Assembly: GCF_002632615.1 (NCBI RefSeq)
Contig: NZ_NITZ01000017.1
Location: 1-64,000 of the forward strand
DNA from: Xenorhabdus miraniensis
GTDB lineage: Bacteria > Pseudomonadota > Gammaproteobacteria > Enterobacterales > Enterobacteriaceae
Direction of reading: 5' to 3'
DNA length: 64,000 nucleotides
Part shown: piece after piece, positions 36,385 to 48,852 of the stretch
Layout of the letters: the number at the start of each line of letters is the position of its first letter
Position numbering within the stretch: position 1 is the stretch's first letter
Program-made: the position numbers and the translations under genes
Notes under the pieces: generated by a model
What the model saw: the letters and a program-made list of their open reading frames with translations, nothing else
Databases searched by the model: none
What the model was told of the DNA's origin: nothing

Positions 36385-36645
36385 TTGGCTAATATCAAAT
36401 CAGCTAAGAAACGCGCCGTACAGTCTGAGAAACGCCGTCAGCATAATGCAAGCCGTCGTTCTATGGTGCGTACTTTTATCAAGAAAGTATACGCGGCTAT
36501 CGCTGCTGGCGATAAAGAAGCTGCACAGAAAGCATTTAATGACATGCAACCAATTGTTGATCGTCACGCCTGTAAAGGTCTGATCCACAAGAACAAAGCA
36601 GCACGTCATAAATCTGCTCTGGCAGCGCAAATCAAAGCAATGTAA
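36385..36645 (+). CDS. rpsT: 30S ribosomal protein S20
   Basis: An 86-residue basic protein ([20 protein letters not shown]) that binds 16S rRNA. It starts with TTG at 36385 after GGGAG, the same rare start as E. coli rpsT, where the UUG codon is part of the poor initiation that underlies autoregulation. A strong terminator follows. Confidence 0.98.
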   Translation: MANIKSAKKRAVQSEKRRQHNASRRSMVRTFIKKVYAAIAAGDKEAAQKAFNDMQPIVDRHACKGLIHKNKAARHKSALAAQIKAM

Positions 36646-36664
36646 TTATTGTTTTGGTTATGCT

Positions 36665-36694
36665 GAAAAAACCGGCTTTAAGCCGGTTTTTTTT
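36665..36694 (+). terminator. Terminator of rpsT
   Basis: AAACCGGCTT and AAGCCGGTTT form the stem, followed by eight T. Confidence 0.93.
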
Positions 36695-36777
36695 CAGGTT
36701 GTTGGCGATGTGGGTTTTTTTATCCAGTATTCCGTCAAGGCCTGCTCTCATCAACATCCTGTTTCGGATGTAAAACC

Positions 36778-36822
36778 CTTTCCACACGACTCCTTTCTAC
36801 ACGACTGCTTTCTACAAGACTT
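36778..36822. repeat. 15-bp imperfect tandem repeat, three copies
   Basis: Copies CTTTCCACACGACTC, CTTTCTACACGACTG and CTTTCTACAAGACTT follow one another between rpsT and the end of the NRPS operon. No function is apparent. Confidence 0.8.
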
Positions 36823-36867
36823 GGCACGTTGGCGCGATTTTCAACCGAGGTTACCAGCGGTCTGATA

Positions 36868-39800
36868 TCAGTGATAAAAATGACTAATACTTTCTTTCTC
36901 CCGACCCGTTATGATGACATCCATTAACCGTTCATAATATTTGATTAGGCTATCAATAGATTCTTCAGAGTACAGTTCTGTATTATATTCAAGCCCACAT
37001 ATGATATTTTTTGGCTTGTTGAGAAGATACATCCCAAGTGATTCAAAAGGAGTCGGATCAATCATTATTGGCTCTATGCCGAGGTTCTCGAATAATTCCT
37101 TTTCGTCATTAACTACATCCAGATAGTTATCCATATAGTTAAAGATAATGTTAAACATAGCATCCCTTGCTTTTTCACCAACAGAATCAATAACCATCGA
37201 CATATGAACATCTAAGTTTTCCAGCGCGTTGTAGGTAGACTGGCTAATTTGTTGAATGATATCGTGTAAGCTCATCTCCTTATTAAGGCTGGATTTGACG
37301 AGTACGGCATTCAAAAACAATCCTATTACTTGCTGGCTTTCTATACTATCGCGCTCAAACTGTGGTGAAGAAGTCATTATCTGTGACACACCTGTATGCA
37401 TAAAAATACAAGTATGGAACAGAGCCATAAACAGCATATATGGCGTAATTTTATTAGCTTCACAATATAGTGAAACCACTTTATTTAATGAATTGGGTAC
37501 CTTGATATAGCGAACATTAAAGTGACCGTTTGACGCTGCATGTGTACTGAAATCAGCCAGAGAATCAGACTCCATATTGAAACCAGCAAACTGGTTTTGC
37601 CAAAACTTAAGCTGTTCTTGACATTTTTCTGCTTTATGACGTTCTTGCGACGCATAAATATACTCAGAATATTGCATGGTAGCGGGTGGAAGTATGGGGG
37701 CTTCTCCTTGTGAATAGAACGCATACAATTGTAAAAACTCTTTCATAAAGATATTGATTGACCAACCATCAAAAATCATATGATGAATATCAAACAATAA
37801 TGCCGCATTTGTCTCCGAAATAGGGAAAAAGAATGCTCTGATTAATGGATCATGATAAATATCAAAAGGTATTTTCTGCTCCTCTTTCCAAAATGCTTTA
37901 ATTTCATTGATTAATTGTTCTTTTTCTATTCCTTTTGACTGTAATGCAACAATCTGAAAGTCAATTGTCATATCATTGTCAGGCTGTACGAATATCTGCT
38001 CATTTTCTTGATAGAATTTTAAGCGCAAACTTTCATGCCGTCCTAAAAGAGTATTCAAGCTTTTTTTCAAAGCATTGCTATCAACTTTTCCATTTATCAT
38101 TAAAGCAATTGGTACATGAAAGCATCGTTCTATTATCCCTTTTTGTATCAACGGCAAAAATGCTTTTTGACAATTATAGAGCGGTATTTTCCCATCAGAA
38201 GCAGTTTGTAATGAGTTGAGTGTCGGTATTTCAGATTCTTTAGTGCTTTTAATTATATCTGCAATTTGAATGATGGTCGGGCTGGCGAATAATTGGGGCA
38301 TACTGAAATTACAGTTCAAACTATTTTTAATGGTTGCCGTAATCTTAGCAGCTAAGAGTGAATGCCCTCCCAGTGCGAAGAAATTATCATGAATACCTAC
38401 TCGATTAATTTTCAATTGTTCTTGCCATAACTGACAAAGTTTTTCCTCAATTTCATCTCTTGGTGCAACGTAATTTTTCTGATGTAAGTCGCTTTCTTCC
38501 GGAACAGGCAGCGCTTTTTTATCCACTTTATCATTCAATGTGAGCGGCATTCGCTCCAGCGGAATATAAAGGCTGGGCAGCATATATAGCGGCAATTGCT
38601 TTCTCAGCGCGGACTCAAGGAGTTCTGAAAGTTCACTGCCAATAGTCGAGATTTGCGGGTAATTGGCTAAGTAGGTTTGGTTATAGTCATGGCGGGCCTG
38701 CACGGGCGGCAATTCACCCCGGCTGAAAATCACATCCAGCAAATCAGGCTGCTGTTGTGACCAAGTCACGCCACACTGGTAGCCACATTGTTCAGCGTAT
38801 TGAAGCAGCGATTCAAATGATTGAACCTGTTCCATCGCTTCTGAAGAGAAACTGCCAGAATATTCTGACGGGGATATGACCTGGTTTGCCGGCCAGTGGC
38901 GTAACCCTTCCGCCAATGCAAGATCATCTTTGACTCTGCTGTTTGGAATGCCTGAAACACCAAACGTGTCATCTGCTCCTGTCTGTAATAGATTTTGCAG
39001 ATTATCAAAGGTATCAAAATCATACCAGTTTAATGGCAGATCCCGACAAAACTCTGCCTTTTTGTCTCGTTTATGCAGAATGACATCGTAACGATAACGC
39101 AGCATTTCATTATCACCGATACCTCGTTTGATCAGGATATCAACCTGACTGATTTCCGCATAACGGGATGGCAATTGAGCAAAATAGGTCGGGCTGAGCA
39201 AAAACTCCGGCTCTTGTTGCAGACGGCGTTGAATACGATTTGCCAATATCCCGGCCTCAATACGTTGTCCGTTCAATCGGCTTTGTTCGATGGCCGTCAC
39301 GTGCGCCGTTAACAAATCTAAGTTGCGGATATCGCCCAGTAAGATTTTTCCTCCTGCTTCGACGGCGGGGATGAGCTGTGCAATCACTTTGTCCATATAT
39401 TGAATATTAGGGAAGTATTGGACGACGGAGTTGATCACAACGGAATCGAATTCACCGTCTGCCAATCCGGTTAAATTGAGCGCATCTCCTCTTCGTAACT
39501 GGACATGTGACCAACCGCGCTGTTGCAGGATCTGCTGATGCCGGTTTAGGACTTCAGCCGAGATATCGGTTGCCAGCACATATTCACATTGCCCGGCATA
39601 GTGATACAGCAATAATCCCGTACCACAGCCAATCTCCAATAAACGGCGGGGATGCAACGCGTCAATCCGGTGCATAATACCGGCCTGCCACTCTTCCATC
39701 TGGTCAAGGGCGATCGGCTGTTCGGTATAACTGCTCACCCAGCCCCCGAAATCACTGCCTGCTTCGCGGTTATTGATGACAACATCAGGCTCACCATGTT

Positions 39801-42800
39801 CGGCTGTTTCCTGACGGTATTGCCCATCAAAGATTTCTGTCCAGTTATCCAGATAATCCTCATTATATACCGCCGCTTTTTCAGCCAACCAAGCTGCGGT
39901 TGGCGTGACATAGGCAATGAGTCTTTTATCCTCATTGTTTTGACTATAGGCGATCACGGCGGCACTGCTTAAGGCGTCATGCTTGCTCAAAGCAGTTTCT
40001 ATTTCACCTAACTCGATACGGTAACTGCGAATTTTGATTTGAGAATCTATACGACCAATAAACTCCAATTGACCATCTCGTGTCCAACGGACTAAATCGC
40101 CTGTCCGATAAAGTCTGTCTTCTGAATCACCGAATGGATCGCGGATAAATTGCTTTTCGGTAATTTCTGGTGAATTCCTGTAACCACGTGCCAACTGAAC
40201 GCCACCGATATGCAGCTCTCCGATAGCGCCAATCGGGACTAGGTCTCCTTTTGGATCGAGAATACGTATCACGACGTTAGGCAATGGCTTACCAATCGTA
40301 ATCCGGTCATCAGTTAATAAACCGGTTGTGACAATGGAGGTGCATTCTGTAGGGCCGTACACGTTAAACAATTTTCTGCCTTGTTGCCAATGCACCGCTA
40401 TTGTCGGGGGTACAGCTTCGCCTGCCAGCAATAAAGCTGAAACTGAACGCCACTGTTCGAAGTTCAAATGAGGCAGTAGTGCTGGTGGCAAAACCGCATG
40501 GGTAATCTGATATTTTTCGACAAAATCATCCAGTAGTTCAGGGATCCGCCGCTGAGTTTCGGAAATCAAATACAATGTTGCGCCATAGGCCAATGACATT
40601 GACATCTCTAAGATCATGGCATCAAAGCTCCAGGAGGCAAACTGCAATATCCGGCTGTTTTCGTCAGCACCAAATAAGGCCGCTTGTGAGAGTGCCAGGT
40701 TGACCCAACCTTTATGCTCCAACATTACGCCTTTGGGTTTGCCTGTAGAGCCAGAGGTATAAATCACATAGGCCAGATGATTTTCCATCAAGGGAATCGG
40801 ACGGTCGGTGATATTCTCTGTGGACAGATTTTGTAGATGTGACTGCAATTCCTCTGTATCCAGACAAAACACCTTTTGCTGGCTGACAGGCAACTTTTCC
40901 ACCTGATGGGTTTCGGTCAGGATAAATTGCGCTCCGCTGTGCTCTAACATATATTGCAGACGTTCTTCCGGGTAATCGGGATCGAGTGGCACATATGCCC
41001 CGCCCGCTTTCAAAATACCCAACAATGCCACAACCGCTCGTAATGATCTCGGAATGCAGAGTGCAACTGGTGTATCGAGTTTAATCCTCTGATCAATCAG
41101 ATAGTGTGCCAGTTGGTTAGCTTGCTCATTTAATGCCCGGTAAGTTAAGGCGTTATCATTAAAAGTCAGTGCCGTTTTTTCAGGATGCCGAACGACCTGC
41201 TCTTCAAATAACTCATGAAAACAACGCCCTCGTTGGCTATCATCCTTTGGCCCATTCCACTCATACATTAAGGTGTGCATTTCAGAGGCAGACAAGAGCG
41301 GGATATCATGCACAGAGGGTTCTACAGTGCCAGCAGGACGTTTCAGTATATTGACAATGTTGGCAAGCAGTGTTTCATAATTGGTGAGTAACCGGGCAAT
41401 CGTCTCGTGTTTAAATAAGTGGGTGTCCGCGATCCATACAATGGATAACCCACCTTCATGTTCATCTTCATAAACATGGACTTCCAAATCAAACCGGGGG
41501 GCCAGAAGCGAACCTTCTTTAGTGGTAATAACGGAGGTAATAATGTTAGAGTGTTCCAACTCTGTATTTTGTTGGTTATTTTGCCCGGCAAAGACTATCT
41601 GGAAGATAGGGTTATGATTTAACGCCCGCTCCGGACTGATTTTTTCTACCAATGCCTCAAAGGGCAGATCCTGATGGGTATAGGCATCCAGAATGGTGCG
41701 ACTGTTCTGTTTTAACAGTTCACTGAAAGTCGGTTGGCCGGATAAATCTGTTCTGATAACCAGCATATTGACAAAAAGTCCAATGAGCGGCTCAACGTCA
41801 CGGTGCATTCTTCCTGCCAGTGCGGTGCCAACCAAAATGTCTTTTTCATTACTGTAACGGCTGAGCAATACCGAAAACGCCGTTTCCAGAAACATAAACA
41901 AGGTTACTCCATGTTTGGCACATAATGCTCTGATTTCTTGTGTCAGATGCTTTGAAATATGCTGTAAATGGGCATGCCCTTCAATATTCTGTTTTTCCGG
42001 GCGTGGGTTATCTAATGGAACACGGTGAACCGGAGAAATACCGGTTAATTGGTTCTGCCAGTAATTGAGTTGTTTTTCCAGAATATCCCCTTGCAGCCAC
42101 TCCTGTTGCCACCGGGCGTAATCACTATATTGGATTTTTAATGGTGGCAGCGGATTTTCCTCATTCTGACAATAAGCCCGGTATAGCGTAAGAAGCTCCC
42201 TGAAAAATATCCCCATCGACCAGCCGTCACAGGCAATATGGTGAATGGTATAGAGTATGACATAATCCTCTTCGGCCATTTTTATCAATCGGATACGCAA
42301 CATCAGATCTGTTCTGAGGTTGAAAACTTGTTGTATTTCTTCTTTGCCAAGTTGTTTTACTTGATATTCTTTCTCGCTCTCTGAGAGTGCAGACAGATCA
42401 TATTGTGTAATCGGTAAGTCGTAGGAAGTAGTGATAACCTGCCGTGGCTCGTTATCAATCATTTTAAAATGGGTGCGTAAAGATTCATGGCGTTCAAGCA
42501 GGGTTTTTACTGCCGCCTCAAACGCCTTGATATTCAAAACTTCCTGTAGCCTGAAATCTCCCGAAGTATTGTACTGCGGGCTGCCTTCAGCCAGTTGATC
42601 AATCAGCCATAAACGCTGTTGGGCGTAGGAGAGTGGATAGTGTTCTGCATGACTATAACGCGGAATATCCGGCAACTGTTGTATGCTGGTTTCTTCTGCA
42701 TCAAGCTGATTCAGAAAATCGATCAGCGCTTGTTTATGGTGTTTCCATTCACTGAGCAGCTCAGGGGGAATACTGTCGCGTTGAGTTCTGTATCTCAATT

Positions 42801-42870
42801 TATTACCAGAAACAAATAGAGTAATTCCTTGATTTAAAGCTTCATTAATAATTTGTGCTGCATTTCTCAT
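36868..42870 (-). CDS. xndB: NRPS, docking-C-A-MT-T-C (xenortide synthetase XndB-like)
   Basis: A 2000-residue synthetase. Order: TubC-type N-terminal docking domain (1-52), condensation domain (about 70-500, active HHIACDGWS near 208), adenylation domain (A3 [11 protein letters not shown] near 703) with an N-methyltransferase inserted before its A10 part (SAM motif LEIGCGTG near 1082), thiolation domain (FALGGHSL, Ser near 1504) and a second, terminal condensation domain (HHMIFDGWS near 1695). No thioesterase is present. C-A-MT-T-C is the XndB architecture, in which the last C domain releases the N-methyl peptide onto an amine such as phenylethylamine. The specificity residues I read (D-A-L-V-L-A-V-S-I-K) suggest a hydrophobic residue. 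The symbol rests on architecture and probable genus. Confidence 0.85.
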   Translation of the reverse strand: MRNAAQIINEALNQGITLFVSGNKLRYRTQRDSIPPELLSEWKHHKQALIDFLNQLDAEETSIQQLPDIPRYSHAEHYPLSYAQQRLWLIDQLAEGSPQYNTSGDFRLQEVLNIKAFEAAVKTLLERHESLRTHFKMIDNEPRQVITTSYDLPITQYDLSALSESEKEYQVKQLGKEEIQQVFNLRTDLMLRIRLIKMAEEDYVILYTIHHIACDGWSMGIFFRELLTLYRAYCQNEENPLPPLKIQYSDYARWQQEWLQGDILEKQLNYWQNQLTGISPVHRVPLDNPRPEKQNIEGHAHLQHISKHLTQEIRALCAKHGVTLFMFLETAFSVLLSRYSNEKDILVGTALAGRMHRDVEPLIGLFVNMLVIRTDLSGQPTFSELLKQNSRTILDAYTHQDLPFEALVEKISPERALNHNPIFQIVFAGQNNQQNTELEHSNIITSVITTKEGSLLAPRFDLEVHVYEDEHEGGLSIVWIADTHLFKHETIARLLTNYETLLANIVNILKRPAGTVEPSVHDIPLLSASEMHTLMYEWNGPKDDSQRGRCFHELFEEQVVRHPEKTALTFNDNALTYRALNEQANQLAHYLIDQRIKLDTPVALCIPRSLRAVVALLGILKAGGAYVPLDPDYPEERLQYMLEHSGAQFILTETHQVEKLPVSQQKVFCLDTEELQSHLQNLSTENITDRPIPLMENHLAYVIYTSGSTGKPKGVMLEHKGWVNLALSQAALFGADENSRILQFASWSFDAMILEMSMSLAYGATLYLISETQRRIPELLDDFVEKYQITHAVLPPALLPHLNFEQWRSVSALLLAGEAVPPTIAVHWQQGRKLFNVYGPTECTSIVTTGLLTDDRITIGKPLPNVVIRILDPKGDLVPIGAIGELHIGGVQLARGYRNSPEITEKQFIRDPFGDSEDRLYRTGDLVRWTRDGQLEFIGRIDSQIKIRSYRIELGEIETALSKHDALSSAAVIAYSQNNEDKRLIAYVTPTAAWLAEKAAVYNEDYLDNWTEIFDGQYRQETAEHGEPDVVINNREAGSDFGGWVSSYTEQPIALDQMEEWQAGIMHRIDALHPRRLLEIGCGTGLLLYHYAGQCEYVLATDISAEVLNRHQQILQQRGWSHVQLRRGDALNLTGLADGEFDSVVINSVVQYFPNIQYMDKVIAQLIPAVEAGGKILLGDIRNLDLLTAHVTAIEQSRLNGQRIEAGILANRIQRRLQQEPEFLLSPTYFAQLPSRYAEISQVDILIKRGIGDNEMLRYRYDVILHKRDKKAEFCRDLPLNWYDFDTFDNLQNLLQTGADDTFGVSGIPNSRVKDDLALAEGLRHWPANQVISPSEYSGSFSSEAMEQVQSFESLLQYAEQCGYQCGVTWSQQQPDLLDVIFSRGELPPVQARHDYNQTYLANYPQISTIGSELSELLESALRKQLPLYMLPSLYIPLERMPLTLNDKVDKKALPVPEESDLHQKNYVAPRDEIEEKLCQLWQEQLKINRVGIHDNFFALGGHSLLAAKITATIKNSLNCNFSMPQLFASPTIIQIADIIKSTKESEIPTLNSLQTASDGKIPLYNCQKAFLPLIQKGIIERCFHVPIALMINGKVDSNALKKSLNTLLGRHESLRLKFYQENEQIFVQPDNDMTIDFQIVALQSKGIEKEQLINEIKAFWKEEQKIPFDIYHDPLIRAFFFPISETNAALLFDIHHMIFDGWSINIFMKEFLQLYAFYSQGEAPILPPATMQYSEYIYASQERHKAEKCQEQLKFWQNQFAGFNMESDSLADFSTHAASNGHFNVRYIKVPNSLNKVVSLYCEANKITPYMLFMALFHTCIFMHTGVSQIMTSSPQFERDSIESQQVIGLFLNAVLVKSSLNKEMSLHDIIQQISQSTYNALENLDVHMSMVIDSVGEKARDAMFNIIFNYMDNYLDVVNDEKELFENLGIEPIMIDPTPFESLGMYLLNKPKNIICGLEYNTELYSEESIDSLIKYYERLMDVIITGREKESISHFYH

Positions 42871-45800
42871 ATATCACCTTCCAATAGTTCCAGCATTGTG
42901 TTTTGCTCAGTCGGGAAATTCTTTCTTTTTTCTTTGATGAGATGAACTGTGATGACTTGTGACAACTGCTCAAGCGTCGGGTGTTCAAAAATGCTTATTA
43001 ACGGTACTTCGATCTTCAACTCATTGCGTATTGAACTGATAAGGCGTGTGGCTTGTAATGAATGCCCGCCCAGCGTGAAGAAGTTGTCATCAATACCAAC
43101 TTGACTGACATTCAATAATTTTTGCCATAACTGACTGATTTTTTGCTCTACTTCATCTCTCGGCGCAACATATGTTTTGCGATGAAAATCCTCTTCATTG
43201 GGTGTGAGAAGCGCTTTTTTATCCACTTTGTTGTTAGGTGTGAGTGGCATTCGCTCCAGCAGGAGATAGAGGTTGGGAACCATATATTCCGGCAATTGCG
43301 TTTTCAGGAAAGATTTGAGTAATTCTGAAAGTTCGCCGCCGACGGCAGAGATTTGCGGATAGTTAGTCAGTTGAGATTGACTATAGTTATGACGGGCCTG
43401 TACAGGCGGCATTTCATCACGGCTAAAAATCACATCCAGCATGTCCGATTGTTTTTGTGACCATGTTACGCCACACTGATAACCGCACTGCTGCGCATAT
43501 TGCAGCAGAGATTCGAATTCCTGAACCTGTTTTGCTGCCTGTGGGGAGAAGCTGCCGGCATACTCTGTTGGCGATATCATCTGGTTTGTCGGCCAATGGC
43601 GTAGCTCCTCCGCCAAAGTCAGATCATCTTTCACGCGGGCATTGGGTATACCAGAAACACCAAAAGTGTCGTTCACACCCGAATGCAACAAATTACGCAG
43701 ATTTTCAAAGGAAGAAAAATCGCACCAAGTTAACGGCAAATTGCTGCTAGATTGCGTATTTTCACTTCGTTTATATAAGATGACATCATAACGGTAACGC
43801 AGCATTTCGTTATCGCCCACACCACGTTTCACCAGAATATCGACCCTGTCTATTTCTGGGTAATGTTCAGGCAATTGAGCAAAATAGGCCGGGCTGAGTA
43901 AAAGCTCTGATTCTTGTTGCAAACGGCGCTGAATGCGGTTTGCCAATGCGCCCACCTGAATACTCTGCCCATCCAACTGGCTTTGTTCTATGGCGGTCGC
44001 ATGGGCGGTTAACAGATCTAAGTTGCGGATATCTCCTAGCAGGATTTTTCCGCCTTCAGAGATAGCCGACATTAACTGTTCAAACACTTTTTCCAGATAT
44101 TGACGATTGGGGAAACAGTGAGCAACGGCGTTAATGATGACGGTATCGAACTCATCGGTGTCCAAAGCGCCTAAGTTAAGCGCATCCCCCTTTCTTAACC
44201 GGACATGCTGCCAGCCGCGTTGTTGCAGGATTTGCTGATGCCGGTTCAAAATTTCAGCCGAAATATCGCTGGCCAGTACATATTCACACTGTTCAGCATA
44301 GCGATACAGATGTAAACCCGTACCACAGCCAATTTCCAGTAACCGGCGCGGTTGTAGTGCGTTAATTCGGTGCATGGTGCCAGCCAGCCACTCTTCCATC
44401 TGCTCACGGGCAATCGGTTGTTTGGTATAGCTGCTCACCCAGCCGGTGAAATCACTGTCGTACGGTGCTGGATCGTCAGCGATGCTTTGGCGGTATTGTT
44501 CATCAAAGATTTCTGTCCAGCTTTCAATGTTGTCTGTATTAAATTCTGCCGCCCTTTCCCCCATCCACTGTTCATTCGGACAAACGTAAGCAATCAATCT
44601 CTTATCTTCATTGTCTTCACCGTATGCGATCACAGCAGCACTACTTAAAGCATCATGCCGATTCAGGGTATCTTCAATTTCACCCAATTCAACTCGATAA
44701 CCACGAATTTTGACCAATGAATCGGTACGACCGATGTACTCCAATTGACCATCTGATGTCCAGCGGGCTAAATCCCCCGTCCGGTAGAGCCTGTTTTTGG
44801 CATTGTCATCCGCATAGGGATCGCGAATAAACTGCTTTTCTGTGATTTCCTGTGCATTCCGGTAACCCCGTGACAGCTGACTCCCCCCGATATGCAGTTC
44901 CCCAATGACCCCGATAGGAACCAGTTTTCGTTCCGGATCAAAAATACGGGCCACGATGTTAGGTAAGGGTTTGCCAATCGTCACCCGGTCATCAGTTAAT
45001 AATCCTGCGGTTACCATGGAAGAGGTTTCTGTAGCGCCATACGCGTTAAAGAGTTTTCTGCCCGGTTTCCAGCGAGTTGCTATTTGTGGTGGTAGCGCCT
45101 CTCCCGCCAACAGTAAGGCTGAGACAGAGCGCCATTTATCGAAGTTCAGATGAGGTAATAGTGCTTGCGGCAACATGGTATGAGTGATTTGGTATTGTTC
45201 AACCACATCATCCAGCAGTTCAGGGGTATGTTGCTGTTTTTCTGAAATCAAACACAGCGTTGCGCCACAAGGAAAAGACATCGCCATTTCTATGGTCATG
45301 GCAACAAAGCTCAAGGAGGCAAACTGTAATACCCGGCTGTTTGTATCAAGCCCAAATAGTGCCGCCTGTGATAATGCCAAATTAACCCAGCCTTGATGTT
45401 TCACCATCACACCTTTCGGTTTACCCGTCGAACCGGAGGTATAAATCACATAGGCCAGATGCTCTTCTGTCAGAGGCATTGAGCGGTCAGTGATATTCTT
45501 TGTCGGTCGTGTTTGCAGGTGTGACTGTAGGGTCTGCGTATCCAGATAAATCACTTTTTGCTGACTGACAGGCAATTTTTCGACCAGATGGGTCTCAGTC
45601 AAGATCAGCTCAACTTCGCTGTGCTCCAGCATATACTGAAGACGAGCCTGCGGGTAAGTGGGATCTAATGGTACATACGCCCCGCCTGCTTTAAGAATAC
45701 CTAACAGCGCTACTATCGCTTGTAATGATCTCGGTATAAAAAGTGCAACCAGCGTATCAGGCTCAACCCCCTGTTCAGTCAGATAGTGTGCCAGCTGGTT

Positions 45801-46982
45801 GCTTTGTTCATTGAGTTCCCGATAACTCAGCGAATCGTCCCCAAAAATCAGTGCTGTTTTCTCAGGTGTCCGCACGGCCTGTTCTTCAAACAATTCGTGG
45901 AAACAACGCGCTGGTTGATAATCTTTCTGAGGGCCATTCCACTCATGCAATAACGTATGCTTTTCAGCATCAGATAAAAGTGGGATGTGATGAACAGAAG
46001 GCTCCGACACTCCACTAATACGTTGTGTTAACGCTTCAACGATATTGGCAAGCAGGGTTTCGTAATTGGCAATTAATCTCTCAATCGTAACGCTTTCAAA
46101 GAGGTTAGTGTCATAATTCCATAAAAGAGATAATTCACCTGTATCTTCTTCATAACCCCGAATGTCTAAATCCAGCCGATTTTTTAAAGACAGATATTCT
46201 TCGCTGTCAATGTGATTATCTTGCTTCAAAGCCGTGTCTTGTTGCTGGCTCTTTTCCAGAGCAGAAGTTTCCAGAGTAGGAGTTTCCAGAGTAAAAGCGA
46301 TTTGAAAGATAGGGTTATAATTTAAATTTCGATTTGGATTTATGTCTTCCACCAACATCTCAAAAGGAAGATCTTGGTGTGCATAGGCATCCAAAATAGT
46401 GTGGTTATTTTGCTTTAACAATTCACTGAACGTGGGGTGACCGGATAAATCTGTTCTGATAACCAGTAAATTTGCGAAAGAACCAATTAAGGATTCAATA
46501 TCATAATGCTTTCTTTCTGTAATGAGTGTTCCAACCAGAATATCTTTTTCATTATTGTAACGGCTCAGCAGCACAGCAAAAGCGGTTTCCAGAAACGTAA
46601 ATAATGTCACTTCATGTCTGGCACACAATATGCTTATTTCTTGTATGAGGTTCTTTGGGATGCGTTGCTGACGAGTACACTTTTCGAAGCTTTGTTTTTC
46701 TGGGCGTGGGTTATCCAAAGGAAAATGGTGTAAGAGAGAAATACCTGATAATTGTTTCTGCCAATAATCCCGCCTCTTTTCCAAAATTATATATTGTGTT
46801 TCTTCTTTTTGATAAGATTGAGTGAGGAAGTCGATTAATTTTTTTTTGTTATTTATCCATCCTCTGAATAATTCTGATGGAATGCTGTCACGGCTGGTTT
46901 CGTATTTTAATCGTCCATTGTCAATAAATAATTTAATGCCTTGATTACCAGCTTCCTTGAACATTTGTGCTGCATTTTTCAT
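42867..46982 (-). CDS. xndA: NRPS, docking-(partial C)-A-MT-T (xenortide synthetase XndA-like)
   Basis: A 1371-residue synthetase, transcribed first and overlapping xndB by 4 bases. Residues 1-53 are a TubC-type docking domain. The condensation domain begins at its C-terminal lobe (from about residue 68, [10 protein letters not shown]); the N-lobe with HHxxxDG is absent, about 190 residues fewer than in xndB. The A domain ([11 protein letters not shown] near 514) holds an embedded methyltransferase (LEIGCGTG near 884), followed by A10 (NKVDKKAL) and a T domain with intact FTLGGHSL (Ser near 1305). The C-terminus ([10 protein letters not shown]) could dock to XndB. It would activate and N-methylate the first residue; the lost C lobe is not needed for an initiating module. 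The A4 motif reads SFVAM where Asp is expected. Confidence 0.82.
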   Translation of the reverse strand: MKNAAQMFKEAGNQGIKLFIDNGRLKYETSRDSIPSELFRGWINNKKKLIDFLTQSYQKEETQYIILEKRRDYWQKQLSGISLLHHFPLDNPRPEKQSFEKCTRQQRIPKNLIQEISILCARHEVTLFTFLETAFAVLLSRYNNEKDILVGTLITERKHYDIESLIGSFANLLVIRTDLSGHPTFSELLKQNNHTILDAYAHQDLPFEMLVEDINPNRNLNYNPIFQIAFTLETPTLETSALEKSQQQDTALKQDNHIDSEEYLSLKNRLDLDIRGYEEDTGELSLLWNYDTNLFESVTIERLIANYETLLANIVEALTQRISGVSEPSVHHIPLLSDAEKHTLLHEWNGPQKDYQPARCFHELFEEQAVRTPEKTALIFGDDSLSYRELNEQSNQLAHYLTEQGVEPDTLVALFIPRSLQAIVALLGILKAGGAYVPLDPTYPQARLQYMLEHSEVELILTETHLVEKLPVSQQKVIYLDTQTLQSHLQTRPTKNITDRSMPLTEEHLAYVIYTSGSTGKPKGVMVKHQGWVNLALSQAALFGLDTNSRVLQFASLSFVAMTIEMAMSFPCGATLCLISEKQQHTPELLDDVVEQYQITHTMLPQALLPHLNFDKWRSVSALLLAGEALPPQIATRWKPGRKLFNAYGATETSSMVTAGLLTDDRVTIGKPLPNIVARIFDPERKLVPIGVIGELHIGGSQLSRGYRNAQEITEKQFIRDPYADDNAKNRLYRTGDLARWTSDGQLEYIGRTDSLVKIRGYRVELGEIEDTLNRHDALSSAAVIAYGEDNEDKRLIAYVCPNEQWMGERAAEFNTDNIESWTEIFDEQYRQSIADDPAPYDSDFTGWVSSYTKQPIAREQMEEWLAGTMHRINALQPRRLLEIGCGTGLHLYRYAEQCEYVLASDISAEILNRHQQILQQRGWQHVRLRKGDALNLGALDTDEFDTVIINAVAHCFPNRQYLEKVFEQLMSAISEGGKILLGDIRNLDLLTAHATAIEQSQLDGQSIQVGALANRIQRRLQQESELLLSPAYFAQLPEHYPEIDRVDILVKRGVGDNEMLRYRYDVILYKRSENTQSSSNLPLTWCDFSSFENLRNLLHSGVNDTFGVSGIPNARVKDDLTLAEELRHWPTNQMISPTEYAGSFSPQAAKQVQEFESLLQYAQQCGYQCGVTWSQKQSDMLDVIFSRDEMPPVQARHNYSQSQLTNYPQISAVGGELSELLKSFLKTQLPEYMVPNLYLLLERMPLTPNNKVDKKALLTPNEEDFHRKTYVAPRDEVEQKISQLWQKLLNVSQVGIDDNFFTLGGHSLQATRLISSIRNELKIEVPLISIFEHPTLEQLSQVITVHLIKEKRKNFPTEQNTMLELLEGDI

Positions 46983-47624
46983 ATATCACCTTTAAAAGAT
47001 TTTTATTATACCTTATTAGAGATGTTTTATTGTTAAGGATTATATACCCTATAGCTTTCAAGTTGCATCGCAGAGGATAGCTGACATATTTTCCAATGTA
47101 TCAGCATCGATATAAAAATCATTCACTCCCCGGTCATTAATAACTCTTGTTATTTTATCCAAGTTGACCAAGCATAATTGAATCTTCTAAAATTAGACCA
47201 TTTGTACTAGCCGATATACTTTTCGATTTATTCTCCTAGTTTATTATAAACACTAAGGCTAACGCATGAACTTTTTTTTGCTTTTTATTTTGATTCATGT
47301 GTGAATTAAATAATAAAGGTTCATTATATAAACACACCAAAGAAGCTCATTTATCTTTGATGGATTAGGAAAAACTATGTGGTTTATTTAATGAGTGCTC
47401 ATGTGTTAGTCCTATTATAAATACATCGGTAGAGGGTAAGGAATAATAACGAATAATAATAAAGAGAACCTATATCATTATTCGAATGGCAACAAATATT
47501 ATTGATTAAACATTGTGTAATCGAAATCCTGTCCCAATTTAGCAATAAATATAAAAAGTGAGGTGCGGGATGTCGGAATTAAAAACCAAAACATAATTCA
47601 AAACATATTTTATTAGGAGTAAAA
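46983..47624. other. Intergenic region upstream of the NRPS operon
   Basis: About 640 bases of low-GC DNA without a convincing gene. The part nearest 46983 must hold the NRPS promoter; AAAGGTGATAT precedes the xndA ATG, the same sequence that precedes xndB. The stretch near 47050-47080 (TAGCTTTCAAGTTGCAT) resembles short dispersed intergenic sequences common in Xenorhabdus and Photorhabdus. Confidence 0.5.
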
Positions 47625-47664
47625 TAAAAATAAAAAAAGAACCGCTCGTACTTAAGCGAGCGGT
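47625..47664 (-). terminator. Terminator of nhaR
   Basis: ACCGCTCG (47641-47648) and CGAGCGGT (47657-47664) form an 8-bp stem; on the minus strand it is followed by a long U-rich tail (TTCTTTTTTTATTTTT). Confidence 0.88.
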
Positions 47665-47703
47665 ATTATTCTATGAAAGGTTTTTTAAGCTTCTATTTTT
47701 TAC

Positions 47704-48645
47704 TTACAAAAGTTGTTCAGGACGACTTTTAGAGGGAGAATGGAGAAGAGGTGCATTAAACAGCGCGGAAAAATCTTTGTTACATACGCGCTGAACGGCG
47801 GGATGCTGGATCATCCGCTCTGCAAAGATAACGTAATACTCTTCCTGCACTGAATCCAATCTGCCTACCTCAATAATATCGCTGTCAGCGAAAGTATCAT
47901 TGGCATAGAAAGAGGGGGCGATGAAAATGGCATTATGGTACATGCCAAATGCCTTCATCAGTGCGGCATCATCAAATTCTCCCAGAACTTCAACTTGCAG
48001 GTTTTTATTGCGTATCCATGCCAGCAGTTTCCTGCCTAGCATTGAACGGCGTCCGGGGATCAACAAGCGGCGCTCTTCCAGACATTCAGGGAATGGTTTT
48101 TCCGGGACTGGTGCGCGGCAGTAAAAGCTAATGCTGCATTCTCCCAACTTGACAGAAAATAAGCCTTCCTGCTGGGTGGAGTCAACCGGGCAATCTGATA
48201 AGATCATATCCAACTTATGCTGGCTGAGTTGCTCAAGCAACATTTCATGCGTTGATTCAAAACAACGCAAGTGGATTTTCTCATGCTCTACCACCGTGGT
48301 TTCCAACACTTTGCTGACTAAGCGCTTGGACAGAGCATCAGCGACACCAACATCAAACAGTAGGTTTGATTCCCTGCTGTAAGTGACGATATCCATCATT
48401 TCCTGACTGAGTGTAAACATTTTATCCGCATAGCGGAAAATCAATTGCCCCAGTTCAGAGGGCACCAGACCCCTTCCTTGACGTTTAAATAACTTCCCCC
48501 CCAAGCGTTCTTCCAACGCCTTGATTTGCCCGGTAATGGTCTGTGGTGTTAAGTACAGCGCTTCTGCTGCACCTACAACAGAGCCTTCCTTACAAACATG
48601 CCAAAAATAGTAAAGGTGGTTAAAGTTTAAATGTGAAACCCGCAT
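47704..48645 (-). CDS. nhaR: LysR-type activator NhaR
   Basis: A 313-residue regulator that activates nhaA in response to sodium. The N-terminal winged HTH ([46 protein letters not shown], residues 8-52) is nearly identical to E. coli NhaR, as is [16 protein letters not shown] and [21 protein letters not shown] 48645 was chosen because AAGGA lies seven bases upstream and it matches E. coli; the frame is open eight codons further. It is downstream of nhaA, same strand, as in other enterobacteria. Confidence 0.96.
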   Translation of the reverse strand: MRVSHLNFNHLYYFWHVCKEGSVVGAAEALYLTPQTITGQIKALEERLGGKLFKRQGRGLVPSELGQLIFRYADKMFTLSQEMMDIVTYSRESNLLFDVGVADALSKRLVSKVLETTVVEHEKIHLRCFESTHEMLLEQLSQHKLDMILSDCPVDSTQQEGLFSVKLGECSISFYCRAPVPEKPFPECLEERRLLIPGRRSMLGRKLLAWIRNKNLQVEVLGEFDDAALMKAFGMYHNAIFIAPSFYANDTFADSDIIEVGRLDSVQEEYYVIFAERMIQHPAVQRVCNKDFSALFNAPLLHSPSKSRPEQLL

Positions 48646-48852
48646 ATATTTATCCTTGTATTGCCTCACATCTGTACAACAGCCGTGACCAACATTTCAG
48701 GCCGCCAGATTATGGCGTTCTCCTATTTTTTTGATATGAAATATTCGCGGCACAACATGTTCAACTGCTATACCGCGAATATTAAGAAGATGAATTACTT
48801 CGGAAATTACTTCTGGTTTTGTGTGTAACTTAGTCTATTCATTTGCTTTTGG

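Noticed and set aside
47050..47080. Sequence resembling a dispersed intergenic repeat or transposon remnant (CTTTCAAGTTGCAT)
   Set aside because: Too short to define ends, and no second copy of useful length was found in the window.
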